Part shown: piece by piece, positions 45,467-55,393 of the stretch
Position numbering within the stretch: the first letter of the stretch is position 1
How the letters are laid out: the number at the start of each line of letters is the position of its first letter
NCBI GenBank assembly: GCA_938007935.1
Contig: CALLMD010000006.1
Location: 57,156 to 121,155 of the forward strand
Length of the DNA stretch: 64,000 nt
Reading direction: 5' to 3'
DNA from: an uncultured Hellea sp.
GTDB lineage: Bacteria; Pseudomonadota; Alphaproteobacteria; Caulobacterales; Maricaulaceae
Program-made: the position numbers and the translations under genes
Notes under the pieces: model-generated
What the model was told of the DNA's origin: nothing
The model's database searches: none
Seen by the model: only the letters and a program-made list of their open reading frames with translations

Positions 45467-45467
45467 T

Positions 45468-46208
45468 ATGATAAATTACCTCGCCAATCCCGTTCGGTTT
45501 TTAAAATTCTCCAAAATAGCCACGCCTATTTTTGGCTGGCTATCTCTTGCGGCTTTTATATGGGGCTTATATCTCGCTCTGATTAAATCTCCGCCAGCCA
45601 TTGAGCACGGACAAGCTGTTCGCATGATGTATGTCCATGTCCCAGCGGCGTGGTGCGCGCAAATGGCCTATACAGCGCTTGCTATCGCCAGCCTTGTCAG
45701 TTTTATCTGGCGTCACCCTCTGGCAGATAGCGCGGCCCGAAGCTTCGCCCTGCCCGGCACAGCCTTTACCTTTTTAGCGCTTGTCACGGGGAGCCTTTGG
45801 GGAAAACCCGCTTGGGGGACATGGTGGCAATGGGATGGACGTATGACGTCAGTCTTAATTCTACTCTTCATCTATCTTGGCTACCTTGCCATCTGGAATA
45901 TAATTCCCGAGCGCAAACGCGCCGCGCGCCTTGCCAGCATTCTAGCCATGGTTGGCTTTATCAATATTCCTATCATTAAGTTCTCTGTTGATTGGTGGAA
46001 TACCCTCCATCAACCCGCCAGTATTTCAAGTCCTGGCGCGCCGGGCTTCCCCCCCGAAATTCTCTGGCCACTCGCAATTATGGTTTTGGCTTACACGTTT
46101 TTATTTGGCTGGCTATCGCTGCGCGGTATCGAGGCCGATGTTGTCAGGAGCCGCATCGCCCGCGCAAATACCAAGCCCGCCGCCACCGCAATCATCGAGA
46201 CGTTGTGA
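45468..46208 (+). CDS. ccmC: Heme handling protein CcmC
   Basis: 246 aa, six membrane helices. The periplasmic heme-binding WWQWDG motif is visible in WGTWWQWDGRMTSVLILLFIYLG, with the two flanking His sites in MMYVHVPAAW and WWNTLHQPAS. Transfers heme to CcmE. The stop overlaps the ccmD start as TGATG. Confidence 0.96.
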   Translation: MINYLANPVRFLKFSKIATPIFGWLSLAAFIWGLYLALIKSPPAIEHGQAVRMMYVHVPAAWCAQMAYTALAIASLVSFIWRHPLADSAARSFALPGTAFTFLALVTGSLWGKPAWGTWWQWDGRMTSVLILLFIYLGYLAIWNIIPERKRAARLASILAMVGFINIPIIKFSVDWWNTLHQPASISSPGAPGFPPEILWPLAIMVLAYTFLFGWLSLRGIEADVVRSRIARANTKPAATAIIETL

Positions 46209-46315
46209 TGCTAGAATTTGGGAAAAACGCAGCCTATATCTGGTCGTGTTACGGCATTAGCGCGCTTGTCTTAGCCTTGCTGATTATACGGGCTTGGCGG
46301 AGCCCAAAACAGTGA
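46208..46315 (+). CDS. ccmD: Heme exporter small subunit CcmD
   Basis: A 35-aa protein, below the ORF-track limit as a separate entry. The sequence starts MLEFGKNAAYIWSCYGIS, continues with one membrane helix and a short basic tail (IRAWRSPKQ). AAYIWxxYG is the CcmD hallmark. The start shares bases with the ccmC stop and the end overlaps the GTG start of mazG. It stabilises the CcmABC-CcmE complex in other bacteria. Confidence 0.9.
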   Translation: MLEFGKNAAYIWSCYGISALVLALLIIRAWRSPKQ

Positions 46316-47106
46316 CTGACATAACTTTTCTCGGTGAAACGCCCTATGAACGCCTAAAGGCCCTTATGGCGCGTCTGCGGCAAGATTGCCCTTGGGATAG
46401 TCAGCAAAATTTTGAAACCATTGCGCCCTATACCATAGAAGAAGCCTATGAAGTTTCCGACGCCATTGAGCGTAAAGATATGGGTAGCCTGAAAGAAGAA
46501 CTGGGCGATCTTTTATTTCAAGTTTTATTCCACGCCGAAATCGCGTCCGAGGCCGCAAGCGATGGTTTCAACCTTGATGAGTTAAGTGATGCTTTGGTCT
46601 GTAAAATGGTTGAGCGCCACCCCCATGTTTTTACAGCGCGCGAGGGTTCAAACACCAACAAGATAATCCCGTGGGAAGTTTTAAAAGCGAATGAGAGAAC
46701 AGCCAAAGGGCATGAAAGCCTGCTTGATGATGTCGCGCTGGCCCTACCCGCCTTAATGCGGGCTGAGAAATTACAGAAACGCGCCGCGCGTGTCGGTTTT
46801 GACTGGCCTGACCTTGACGGTGTTTTTGAAAAAATAGACGAGGAAACACAAGAACTCAAAGACGCTATCACCTCTGGAGAGAGCGACGAAATCGAAGATG
46901 AAATGGGCGATCTCATATTTGCTGTGACGAACCTTGCGCGAAAAACAGGTATAGACCCAGAAAAAGCTCTTCGGCGTACAAATTCAAAATTTTCAAAACG
47001 GTTTCGTTTCATCGAAGCTCAGGCGAAAGCACAAGGCCGCGCGGTTAGCGAGATGGATTTGGAAGAAATGGAAGCGCTTTGGCAGGCCGCGAAACTAACT
47101 GACTAA
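46312..47106 (+). CDS. mazG: Nucleoside triphosphate pyrophosphohydrolase MazG
   Basis: About 264 aa. Hydrolyses (d)NTPs to monophosphates. Two MazG domains: the first with CPWDSQQNFETIAPYTIEEAYE and KEELGDLLFQVLFHAEIA, the second with EEIEDEMGDLIFAVTNLAR-type residues (EIEDEMGDLIFAVTNLAR). The track start (TTG, 46294) lies inside ccmD; GTG at 46312 forms a GTGA overlap with the ccmD stop and has GGAG upstream. It converges with hflX, 12 bases overlapping. Confidence 0.92.
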   Translation: MTDITFLGETPYERLKALMARLRQDCPWDSQQNFETIAPYTIEEAYEVSDAIERKDMGSLKEELGDLLFQVLFHAEIASEAASDGFNLDELSDALVCKMVERHPHVFTAREGSNTNKIIPWEVLKANERTAKGHESLLDDVALALPALMRAEKLQKRAARVGFDWPDLDGVFEKIDEETQELKDAITSGESDEIEDEMGDLIFAVTNLARKTGIDPEKALRRTNSKFSKRFRFIEAQAKAQGRAVSEMDLEEMEALWQAAKLTD

Positions 47107-48408
47107 ATTTTTGTGCCGTGCGCGCAATTTACCCGCATCAGATTCAGTCAGGCGTACATCCATTTCGCATGTCCCATTTCGCTTCGTTGTTTCTTTAATG
47201 ACGTGACCATTTTTATGTAGCCATGCCCGCACATCATATTGTTGCGGCGGAACATCAACGTGTAAAATTTCATCGCCAGCCGTCAAAGATTTTTCAATGC
47301 CCGCAGCCAAATGCTCAAGTCCCGTTTTATTGTGACAACTGAGCGGATAGGCCGATATCATATCCTCAAAGTCTTGTGAGGCTTGCGCGCGTTCATGAAT
47401 TTGATCCATTTGAACCTCACCAAGTAAATCTATCTTATTCCAGACTTCGATAATATCCTGTCCATGATCAGGTCCGGCTTTAATTTGATCTAGGACCTGC
47501 ATAACCTCTTCACGGCGGCGCTCCGTAAGCGGGTCAGAAATATCACGTACATGGATGAGCAAATCGGCTTCTTTGACTTCTTCAAGCGTGGCTCGGAACG
47601 CATCGATTAAATCGGTGGGCAGATCGGATATAAAGCCCACAGTATCAGAAAGGATAGCAGGTTGACCGCTGGGAAGCGTAAGCACACGGTGCGTTGTATC
47701 TAGCGTCGCAAAAAGCATATCCTTGGCGAAAACGCCGCCCTCCGTGAGGAGGTTAAAAAGGGTTGATTTGCCCGCATTTGTATAGCCCACTAAAGCCGCA
47801 ACCCGTTCTGGCGCTCGTTTGCGTTTTTGTCGTTGCAAACCGCGGGTTCGCCTGACTTGACCAAGCTCGCGTTTAAGCTTGGCTATTTTATCATTTAGGA
47901 CTCTACGGTCACTTTCAATCTGCGTTTCACCTGGACCCGCAACTGTTCCTGTTCCGCCGCGCTGACGTTCCAAATGCGTCCATGTGCGCACAAGGCGAGA
48001 GCGCTCATAGCCCATACGTGCAAGTTCGACTTGGAGCTGCCCTTCTTTAGTCGCTGCCCTAAGTCCAAAAATTTCAAGGATTAAGCCAGTGCGGTCGATA
48101 ACTTTTGTCTTCCAGATTCGTTCCAGATTACGCTGCTGAACAGGTGACAGCGCCGCATTCACGATAATGATACTAATATCATGTGCGTTAACTTCGGCCG
48201 CAATATCTTGAATTTGGCCAGAGCCGAAATAATTAGACACCTTAAGATCGCGAACTGGGACAATCCGCGAGGCTTTAGTTATCACCCCTAACGCATCGGC
48301 AAGGCCAATGGCTTCTTCAAGGTCATAGTCAACATCATCAACTCTTGCGAACCTAAAACGCGGATGCAGAACCATCGCATTTTCGACAGGCGATTCTTGA
48401 GTTATCAT
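47095..48408 (-). CDS. hflX: Ribosome-associated GTPase HflX
   Basis: 437 aa. The N-terminal HflX domain (SNYFGSGQIQDIAAEV, LSPVQQRNLERIWKTKVIDRTGLIL) and Gly-rich linker (RGGTGTVAGPGETQIESDRR) precede the G domain with GYTNAGKSTLFN, DTVGFISDLP and NKID. It splits stalled or hibernating ribosomes in other bacteria. The start has AGGG upstream. The hfq-hflX order is conserved across Proteobacteria. Confidence 0.95.
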   Translation of the reverse strand: MITQESPVENAMVLHPRFRFARVDDVDYDLEEAIGLADALGVITKASRIVPVRDLKVSNYFGSGQIQDIAAEVNAHDISIIIVNAALSPVQQRNLERIWKTKVIDRTGLILEIFGLRAATKEGQLQVELARMGYERSRLVRTWTHLERQRGGTGTVAGPGETQIESDRRVLNDKIAKLKRELGQVRRTRGLQRQKRKRAPERVAALVGYTNAGKSTLFNLLTEGGVFAKDMLFATLDTTHRVLTLPSGQPAILSDTVGFISDLPTDLIDAFRATLEEVKEADLLIHVRDISDPLTERRREEVMQVLDQIKAGPDHGQDIIEVWNKIDLLGEVQMDQIHERAQASQDFEDMISAYPLSCHNKTGLEHLAAGIEKSLTAGDEILHVDVPPQQYDVRAWLHKNGHVIKETTKRNGTCEMDVRLTESDAGKLRARHKNLVS

Positions 48409-48426
48409 AAGCGCCCTGAAGCCAAT

Positions 48427-48672
48427 TTAGTCTTCATCTGTTTCGGCATCAAACATTTGAACAGGCCCAGACGGCATAATAGTAGAAATGGCATGTTTAT
48501 AGACTAATTGAATTTGTCCTTCGCGCCGTAACAAAACACAAAAATTGTCAAACCAGGTGACAACGCCTTGCAGCTTTACGCCGTTAACAAGAAAAATCGT
48601 CAAAGGCGTTTTAGATTTTCGGACAGAGTTTAGAAAAGTATCTTGAAGGTTTTGTTTCTTGTCACCGGACAT
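48427..48672 (-). CDS. hfq: RNA chaperone Hfq
   Basis: An 81-aa Sm-like hexameric RNA chaperone for small-RNA pairing. The Sm1 motif is [23 protein letters not shown], and the Sm2 part is [15 protein letters not shown], with the family YKHAIS. A short acidic C-terminus (DAETDED). It lies between trkH and hflX on the same strand, with a 137-bp upstream gap that can hold its own promoter. Confidence 0.97.
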   Translation of the reverse strand: MSGDKKQNLQDTFLNSVRKSKTPLTIFLVNGVKLQGVVTWFDNFCVLLRREGQIQLVYKHAISTIMPSGPVQMFDAETDED

Positions 48673-48809
48673 GTCTATTCCTCAAATTATTATTGTTTTA
48701 TGCGATTCGTTGGTCGCAACCCACCTTGTTCTACTTAAAGAGTTACGCCCTTTGGTGGCAAGCTTAATGTCGGAAAATCGCAAATTTTATACAGTTGCTA
48801 TAAATTTAT

Positions 48810-50249
48810 TCATCTTTGCCAAAAAGACGGAATAAATAGAATAAGAACAGCTAAAACCTCAACGCGGCCAACCAACATGAAGAAAGCTGACGCAATTTTC
48901 TGAGCGCCTGTGAAGTCTGCATAAGTCAGACCGCTTTCAGGAAATGTCGCGGGGAGTAATGGCCCCATATTTGAAATAGACGCTGCGCCCGTCACAACCG
49001 CATCCTCAAATCCCAAACCTGTGGCGCCCAAAGTTAAAATCGCGAGGCCGAAAAAAAGTGTGTATCCAAAGAAATACATCCAAATAGACAAAAAGGCATT
49101 ATCTGCGATTTGTTGCCCCTTAAAGGTCACCGGAATTAAACGTGATGGATGTGTGAGCCGCCCTAAATCAGTGAAAAGGTGCCTAAATAAAAGCAAAAGC
49201 CGAATAATTTTTACCCCGCCAGCCGTAGACAAGGCCGACCCGCCAATTAACGCAACCGCGATAAGGACAGCCGAGGGCAGCATCTCCAATCCTATCACGT
49301 CATAATCAAATCCTGCCGTACTTACAAAAAACAGACTCTCAATGAAAAGCGTATAAACTTGGGCTGGCCCGACCATCACAAGCCCCAGTACAAATAAGCT
49401 TGCCGCAAGAACAAAAAGCCCTCGGCTCTCCACGCTGCGAAATAAAGCTAAAAAGCTTCGCCATTTTCTTAGCCTGAAAAAATCCCAGAGAATCGATATA
49501 TTCATCGCCCCGAGAACCGTAAAAATAGCCAAGAAAAATGCGCCAAAGCGGCCGACATAATGACTCATTGGTCCAGAATGCGGCATCAAGCCTCCTGTTG
49601 AAACGCCGCTTAGAGACAGGCAAAGCGCGGAAAACAGCTCTGTTCCAGTAAGCATTAGACTCATAAAACAAAGCGCGGCCAAAAATGTGTAAACACCAGC
49701 TACGATTTGACCTATCGATGTCAAACGCGCAAATAACTCCTCTTTATCCAAGGTGAATAACATTGAGCGGTGCACCCCTGTTCCTGCAAGATTTAGCGCC
49801 GCCAGAATAACAACAGCAAAGGTCGCCACGCATATACCGCCAAACCATTGTATAAGTGATCGCCACAGCAGAAGAGATTTAGGCAGTACATCAGGATTGA
49901 GAGCGCTAGCCCCTGTCGTTGTAAACGCTGAAACCGCTTCAAAATAGGCGGATGTTAAATCAGGAACGGCGTTCAGCGTTAAATATGGCAAAGCCATAAT
50001 CGCGGGCATAAGCAGCCAAAAAAGCAATAAGAAAAGCAAGGCATCTGCCTTGGTCTCCTGCGCAGGCGTATTTTGCGTGGTCCAAATCAAGATAAGACCC
50101 AGAACGCCAACCCCTAAGCTTCCGGCTGATAAAGCCATGACCGAGCTTATATCCAACATCAAAAATGAAGACACGGCTGGCACCGCCATTAATACAGCGC
50201 AGATGACGAAGCTATTGCCCAGCCAATGAATGATGCGCGTTAACGCCAT
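48810..50249 (-). CDS. trkH: Trk/Ktr-type potassium transporter membrane subunit
   Basis: A 479-aa K+ transport protein with four pore-loop repeats: AFTTTGASALN, SGVSTGGLMPHSG, FVSTAGFDYD and GAASISNMGPLLP. These are the selectivity filters; the first two end in conserved Gly. Placed directly after trkA with no gap, so the regulator and channel are made together. Confidence 0.93.
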   Translation of the reverse strand: MALTRIIHWLGNSFVICAVLMAVPAVSSFLMLDISSVMALSAGSLGVGVLGLILIWTTQNTPAQETKADALLFLLLFWLLMPAIMALPYLTLNAVPDLTSAYFEAVSAFTTTGASALNPDVLPKSLLLWRSLIQWFGGICVATFAVVILAALNLAGTGVHRSMLFTLDKEELFARLTSIGQIVAGVYTFLAALCFMSLMLTGTELFSALCLSLSGVSTGGLMPHSGPMSHYVGRFGAFFLAIFTVLGAMNISILWDFFRLRKWRSFLALFRSVESRGLFVLAASLFVLGLVMVGPAQVYTLFIESLFFVSTAGFDYDVIGLEMLPSAVLIAVALIGGSALSTAGGVKIIRLLLLFRHLFTDLGRLTHPSRLIPVTFKGQQIADNAFLSIWMYFFGYTLFFGLAILTLGATGLGFEDAVVTGAASISNMGPLLPATFPESGLTYADFTGAQKIASAFFMLVGRVEVLAVLILFIPSFWQR

Positions 50250-51623
50250 TTAAAAATAGTCCGAGCTGACCCTGAACATGTGTTCGATATCTTTCAGAGC
50301 TGACTTCTCTGCGAGCAATACAATATGATCACCTTGTTTTATAACCGTATCGTAATCAGGAAACTTCACTTGGCCTTTTTGGATAATCGCGCCAATGGCA
50401 ATACCGTCTGTCATACCCGCTTCAAAAATCGTTTTACCAGCTAAAGGAGACGTTTCTAAAACCTCACCTTCCATCACCTCAGCGCTCCCATTTTCAAGGG
50501 AATAAACATCAAGAATACGTCCGCGCCGCACATGACGTAATATAGACGACACTGTACTGGCGCGTGGATCAATAATCATATCAATGCCCAGCTCATTTTG
50601 CATGCCTTGCATCGACACTTCATTGATAAGGCTAATCGTGTTTGACGCGCCGAGTTTCTTGGCAAGTACAGCGGCAAGTACATTTATCTTATCATCATTG
50701 GTTAAGCTGATAACCATTTCAGATTTTGCAACACCTGCTTCTTCTTGAATAGCCGCGTCCATCGCGTCGCCGTTCAAAATAACTGTGCGTTTAAGCTGCT
50801 CCGCCGCGCGTTCGGCTTGGGCTTTATCTCGCTCTATGACGCGCACCCGAATACCTGAAATACTTTCAAGCTCTTTCGCCACATAGGACCCGATATTACC
50901 GCCGCCAATAATTACGATATGGCGGGCTTTGTTCTCACGGTTACCCACAATTTCCAGCAAGCGCGTGGCATGATCTGACTGGGTTATAAAATAAGCATCA
51001 TCCCCTACATTAAGGGGGTCAGTTGGAACAGGCGCAAAGATTTCACCATCACGTTTAACACCGACAATCGCCGCATGCAGGCCAGAGAATAAATCTGGAA
51101 TTTGTTTTATAGGCGTGTTCACAATCGGGCAGTCTTCATCGATTTTTACGCCAATCATTTGAACGCGGCCTTCCGAAAAGCCCACAACATTAAAAGCCCC
51201 GGGCGTATTCAAACGTCTTAAAATAGCTTTCCCAATTTCAATCTCCGGCGAGATGATAATGTCGATAGGCATATTTTCGCGGCTATAAAGATCGTTATAT
51301 TCGCTCTCAAGATAGCTTTGCGCCCTCACGCGCGCGACCTTGGTCGGAACATTGAAAAGCGAATGCGCGACCTGGCACGCAATCATATTCACTTCATCAG
51401 AATAAGTGACAGCGATAATCATATCAGCGTTTTCAACGCCGGCGCGTTTTAAAACTTCTGGATGGGACCCATGTCCAACAACGCCTCTGACATCAAGCTC
51501 AGTCGTAATATTTCGGATGAGGTCTGATGAGAGATCCACAACCGTAACCATGTTGTTTTCGCTGGATAGCCGAGCGGCTAAGCCATAACCCACACGCCCT
51601 GCTCCGCAGATAATGACACGCAT
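50250..51623 (-). CDS. trkA: Potassium transport regulator TrkA
   Basis: 457 aa. Two RCK_N Rossmann domains (ICGAGRVGYGLAARL and IIGGGNIGSYVAKEL) each followed by a RCK_C domain, the last one ending with QGDHIVLLAEKSALKDIEHMF. Binds NAD(H) and gates TrkH. Located 18 bases after ntrX; the ntrBCYX-trkA linkage is a typical alphaproteobacterial arrangement. Confidence 0.95.
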   Translation of the reverse strand: MRVIICGAGRVGYGLAARLSSENNMVTVVDLSSDLIRNITTELDVRGVVGHGSHPEVLKRAGVENADMIIAVTYSDEVNMIACQVAHSLFNVPTKVARVRAQSYLESEYNDLYSRENMPIDIIISPEIEIGKAILRRLNTPGAFNVVGFSEGRVQMIGVKIDEDCPIVNTPIKQIPDLFSGLHAAIVGVKRDGEIFAPVPTDPLNVGDDAYFITQSDHATRLLEIVGNRENKARHIVIIGGGNIGSYVAKELESISGIRVRVIERDKAQAERAAEQLKRTVILNGDAMDAAIQEEAGVAKSEMVISLTNDDKINVLAAVLAKKLGASNTISLINEVSMQGMQNELGIDMIIDPRASTVSSILRHVRRGRILDVYSLENGSAEVMEGEVLETSPLAGKTIFEAGMTDGIAIGAIIQKGQVKFPDYDTVIKQGDHIVLLAEKSALKDIEHMFRVSSDYF

Positions 51624-51641
51624 TGCCCTTAAGTCCTTCGT

Positions 51642-53024
51642 TTAATCGTCTCGACCGTTCGCGCCCAACCCTAAAGATTTGAGTTTACGATGCAAGGCCG
51701 AACGCTCCATTCCGACAAAGCTCGCTGTACGGGAAATATTACCGCCAAAGCGTTCAATTTGAGCCGACAGATATTCACGTTCAAAATGCTCCCTTGCATC
51801 CCTAAGCGGCATGGCGATGACCTTCTCATTTTCATTTGCGCCCGCTGCCTTGCGAACAACCGACACCTCTGGCGGCAGGGTTTCTAGCGTAATCGGTTGA
51901 GATGGCTCCCCCGTGGCCAATATCAATAAACGCTCTACATTATTACGTAGCTGACGTACATTTCCAGGCCAATCATGAGCCTGTAGAGCTGCCATTGCGT
52001 CGTCTCCAATTTTACGCGCCGGAAGGCCTGTTGAAGCCGCAAGTTGGCTAATAAAATGCTCGACGAGTTCAGGAATATCTTCACGCCGCCCCGTCAAAGC
52101 CGGCGCTTCTAGCGGCATGACATTGAGACGATGAAACAAATCCTCTCGAAAGCGGCCAAGATCAACATCTTTGGCCAGGTCACGTGATGTGGAGGTAATC
52201 ACTCTGACATCAACTTGAACATCGTCATGACCCCCAATGCGGTGGAAACGCTGCTCAACAAGGAGGCGCAGTAATTTGCCTTGCGTCTCCAGCGGCATAT
52301 CGGCAACTTCATCCAGATAAAGTGTCCCATTATGTGCGCGTTCCAATAATCCTACCTTGGCTGTTGTCCCTTCATCATCTTCGATGCCAAAAAGTTCTTC
52401 TTCAACACGTTCAGGCACCATGGAGGCGGCATTGACAGCTTTAAAAGGCCCCTGTGCCCGTCCAGAACTCCCATGCAGAAGACGCGCAATTAATTCTTTA
52501 CCAGAGCCTGAAGGTCCCGTGATTAGAACTCGGCTATTTGTAGGCGCGATTTTTTCTATTTTTTGACGCAATTGAATAATTTGTGGTGAGGTCCCAACGA
52601 GCTTATCATCCGAAGGCGCTTTGCCTTTAAGCTCCTCATTTTCTTGCCTAAGCCGCGAATTTTCTAAGGCGCGACTGACAGTGACAAGCAACTTGTCAGC
52701 TTTGAAGGGTTTCACAATATAATCATAGGCTCCCTTACGAATAGCGGAGACGGCAGTTTCAACAGTGCCATGACCGCTAATGACAATAACGGGCAAGTTT
52801 GGATGAATAGATTTGAGCTTATCAAGAAGCTCGATTCCATCCATTGAGCTTCCTTTGAGCCAAACATCAAGCACCATAAGGGAAGGTTTTCTGGCTTTAA
52901 CGGCTTCTAGCGCCCCATCACTTGTTGCTGATTGGCGAACCTCATATCCTTCATCAGATAATATCCCTGCTACCATCTCGCGGATATCATCTTCGTCTTC
53001 GACAATAAGTACATCATATTTCAT
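51642..53024 (-). CDS. ntrX: Response regulator NtrX (lacks GAFTGA)
   Basis: 460 aa: receiver domain with EDEDD and phospho-Asp in LMVLDVWLKGSSMDG, AAA+ domain with Walker A TGPSGSGKE and Walker B LYLDEVADM, and a Fis-type HTH at the end (NISRTASFVGMERSALHRKL). At the place of the sigma-54 contact loop it reads ELFGIEDDEGTTAKVG, not GAFTGA, as in many alphaproteobacterial NtrX. So it probably regulates without classical sigma-54 activation. Coupled to ntrY by a four-base overlap. Confidence 0.93.
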   Translation of the reverse strand: MKYDVLIVEDEDDIREMVAGILSDEGYEVRQSATSDGALEAVKARKPSLMVLDVWLKGSSMDGIELLDKLKSIHPNLPVIVISGHGTVETAVSAIRKGAYDYIVKPFKADKLLVTVSRALENSRLRQENEELKGKAPSDDKLVGTSPQIIQLRQKIEKIAPTNSRVLITGPSGSGKELIARLLHGSSGRAQGPFKAVNAASMVPERVEEELFGIEDDEGTTAKVGLLERAHNGTLYLDEVADMPLETQGKLLRLLVEQRFHRIGGHDDVQVDVRVITSTSRDLAKDVDLGRFREDLFHRLNVMPLEAPALTGRREDIPELVEHFISQLAASTGLPARKIGDDAMAALQAHDWPGNVRQLRNNVERLLILATGEPSQPITLETLPPEVSVVRKAAGANENEKVIAMPLRDAREHFEREYLSAQIERFGGNISRTASFVGMERSALHRKLKSLGLGANGRDD

Positions 53025-55303
53025 GAGTGTTCCTCACTTAGTGGATCGATTTTCTTAGTGATTATTAAATTAGGATCAAAGCTATCGACATCACCTCCGC
53101 GCGGAAGTACGAGCTCAATAACAGCGCCCTGTTCCCCGTCATCGCGCTCATGAAGCGTTAACTTACCACCGTGATCTGCTGCGATACGCATAACAATCGC
53201 AAGCCCAAGCCCCGTACCACTATCGCGAGTCGTCACATAGGGTTCTAAAAGTCGTTCTTTATCAGGGACAGGCCATCCCATTCCATTATCCGAAATCCGA
53301 ATTTTTATTTTATTTTCAAAGATCGAGAGACGTGTTCTAATCAAGCCATCATGCTCGCCTCTGCCAAGTTCCGCGATGCGGCGAAGAACGGACTCAGAAG
53401 CATTTTTATAAATATTCGTCAGGGCCTGATTAATCAGACGCCCATCACACCGAACCATGAGCTCACCTCGGGTCTCGTCGTTAAATTCAAATTCGATATC
53501 GGGAAAGGCCACACCTTGCGCAAATAATGTATCCTGAATTAACTTGCGCAGAGGCGCAGATTCAAAATTTGGCGCAGGCATTCGGGCAAAGGCAGAAAAT
53601 TCATTCACCATTTGCTCCAAGGATTCAACTTGACGAATAATCGTTTGCGTACAGTTTTGGAAAACGTCAGGATCGGTTTTTATTTCTTTTGAATATTTAC
53701 GAAGAAGACGCTCTGCTGAAAGCTGAATGGGTGTCAGCGGATTTTTAATCTCATGCGCAATACGGCGCGCCACTTCACGCCAGGCAGAATGCCTCTGAGC
53801 AGAGACAAGCCGTGTCATATCATCAAATGTCAGAACCCAGCCCGTATCATTGCGCACACCCTGATAGGCTGACACCCGAAGATCAAAATTTCGTACACCG
53901 TTTTCTGTCTTGAGATTTACCTGATCTTCAGCCGTGGCTAAAATGCTCTCTCTTGCCTTTTTAAAGGCGGGCGAAAACTCGCTCAACACATCATCAATGG
54001 GATATCCAAGCAATTCTCTTTCATTCAGCCCAAGTAATAATCCGGCAGAATCGTTCATAAGGGTGATACGGCCAGTTTGCGTCAAACCAATTACGCCTGC
54101 CCGTACGCCAGAAAGCACCGCTTCCGAGAATTGTCGGCGCTGCTCGGAAACATCATGCTCACGCACTAATTCATCGCGCTGAGAATTTAATTGACTGGTC
54201 ATCCTGTTAAAGGCGCTACCAAGGTCAGACATTTCTCCCCAGTCTTTACCAACATCAACGCGGGCCGTCATATCCCCGGCTCGGATACGCTCCGCCGCGT
54301 TTATCAGCCGACCAAGGGGGTCAATAATGCGGTTGGCAACACCCAACCCCAGCCAAATAGCCGCAAATAAGATAAGCAAAGCCGTTTGAATAAAAGTCAG
54401 TAAAAATATGCGGCCCATCAGCGCCTGACTATCGGCAAATTTATCAATCGCGCTCGTCGCGCTCGCTATCCCTGTCAAGCTAGACAGGACGGGGCTTTCA
54501 GACTGCAATAGCTGACCTACATATAAATAGGCATCATCGTAATTTTCGAGCTGCGTAACTGCGATGAGATAATCTAAATCGTCACGTCTCTGGAATGCAA
54601 TTTCACCTGCCTCCAATCCTTCAAAAACACCCTGACGCGGTATCTCAAAAAGCGGCGCGGCCGGGCTTTCAACGCGTGTTAAAACATAGCCATTTTTTCG
54701 CACAATATAAACGGCATCCAAATCTTGAACCCGCGACATAATTTGTAAGTCCGCCGTATAAGAAATGCGAGAATTCAACCCACTGGGGCGGCGATTAAGC
54801 TCTGTTTTTACGGTCCTGACAGCGCGGCCAAGTTCCGACATTTCCTGCTCGACATAATCTCCCAAAATTGAGCGTGCAGATTCAATATTACTGCGCACAT
54901 TAGACCCAAAAAGATCATTAATATTTCGGCTAATGAGCGTTGTCGAAAAAGCGCCCACAATGACCGCAGGCGTAAGGGCGGCCAGACTAAAAATAAGAAC
55001 AAAGCGACGATGTAAAAGAGGCGCGGATTGCCGCGAAGATTTAGCAAAAAGAACTGACCAGGTTCTATAGCCCAAATAGCCGCCTAAAAAGGCAATAATA
55101 ACGAGATTAAATAGAAGTATAGAATAAGCCGCCGAAGAGCGTTCCGGGTTGCCAGATAAGGAAAACAAAGTTCCTATAACGGTCAGAGCAATAGCGGCAG
55201 TAAATGCTATTCCAAAGCCCGCAGAACGAACAATCTCAGGCGCGCGGCGTAACCGCGGCAGGTTTTGCGCATCAGCGAGTAAAATTGGCTTTTGCTGGTT
55301 CAT
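53021..55303 (-). CDS. ntrY: Sensor histidine kinase NtrY
   Basis: A 760-aa membrane kinase. N-terminal helices flank a large periplasmic/outer part, then HAMP (RIIDPLGRLINAAERIRAGDM), PAS (GLTQTGRITLMNDSAGLLLG), HisKA with phospho-His in RRIAHEIKNPLTPIQLSAERL, and HATPase_c with SDNGMGWPVP and TRDSGTGLGLAIVMRI. Partner of NtrX, coupled by ATGA. Linked to nitrogen and redox/oxygen sensing in other Alphaproteobacteria. Confidence 0.94.
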   Translation of the reverse strand: MNQQKPILLADAQNLPRLRRAPEIVRSAGFGIAFTAAIALTVIGTLFSLSGNPERSSAAYSILLFNLVIIAFLGGYLGYRTWSVLFAKSSRQSAPLLHRRFVLIFSLAALTPAVIVGAFSTTLISRNINDLFGSNVRSNIESARSILGDYVEQEMSELGRAVRTVKTELNRRPSGLNSRISYTADLQIMSRVQDLDAVYIVRKNGYVLTRVESPAAPLFEIPRQGVFEGLEAGEIAFQRRDDLDYLIAVTQLENYDDAYLYVGQLLQSESPVLSSLTGIASATSAIDKFADSQALMGRIFLLTFIQTALLILFAAIWLGLGVANRIIDPLGRLINAAERIRAGDMTARVDVGKDWGEMSDLGSAFNRMTSQLNSQRDELVREHDVSEQRRQFSEAVLSGVRAGVIGLTQTGRITLMNDSAGLLLGLNERELLGYPIDDVLSEFSPAFKKARESILATAEDQVNLKTENGVRNFDLRVSAYQGVRNDTGWVLTFDDMTRLVSAQRHSAWREVARRIAHEIKNPLTPIQLSAERLLRKYSKEIKTDPDVFQNCTQTIIRQVESLEQMVNEFSAFARMPAPNFESAPLRKLIQDTLFAQGVAFPDIEFEFNDETRGELMVRCDGRLINQALTNIYKNASESVLRRIAELGRGEHDGLIRTRLSIFENKIKIRISDNGMGWPVPDKERLLEPYVTTRDSGTGLGLAIVMRIAADHGGKLTLHERDDGEQGAVIELVLPRGGDVDSFDPNLIITKKIDPLSEEHS

Positions 55304-55393
55304 AGCAACATTTTTAACGCGCTCACTTGCGCAAACTGTTACCTTAATACCTCAGTGTTGCCAAAAATCAACACATCTTAAATTGCGATTTCG

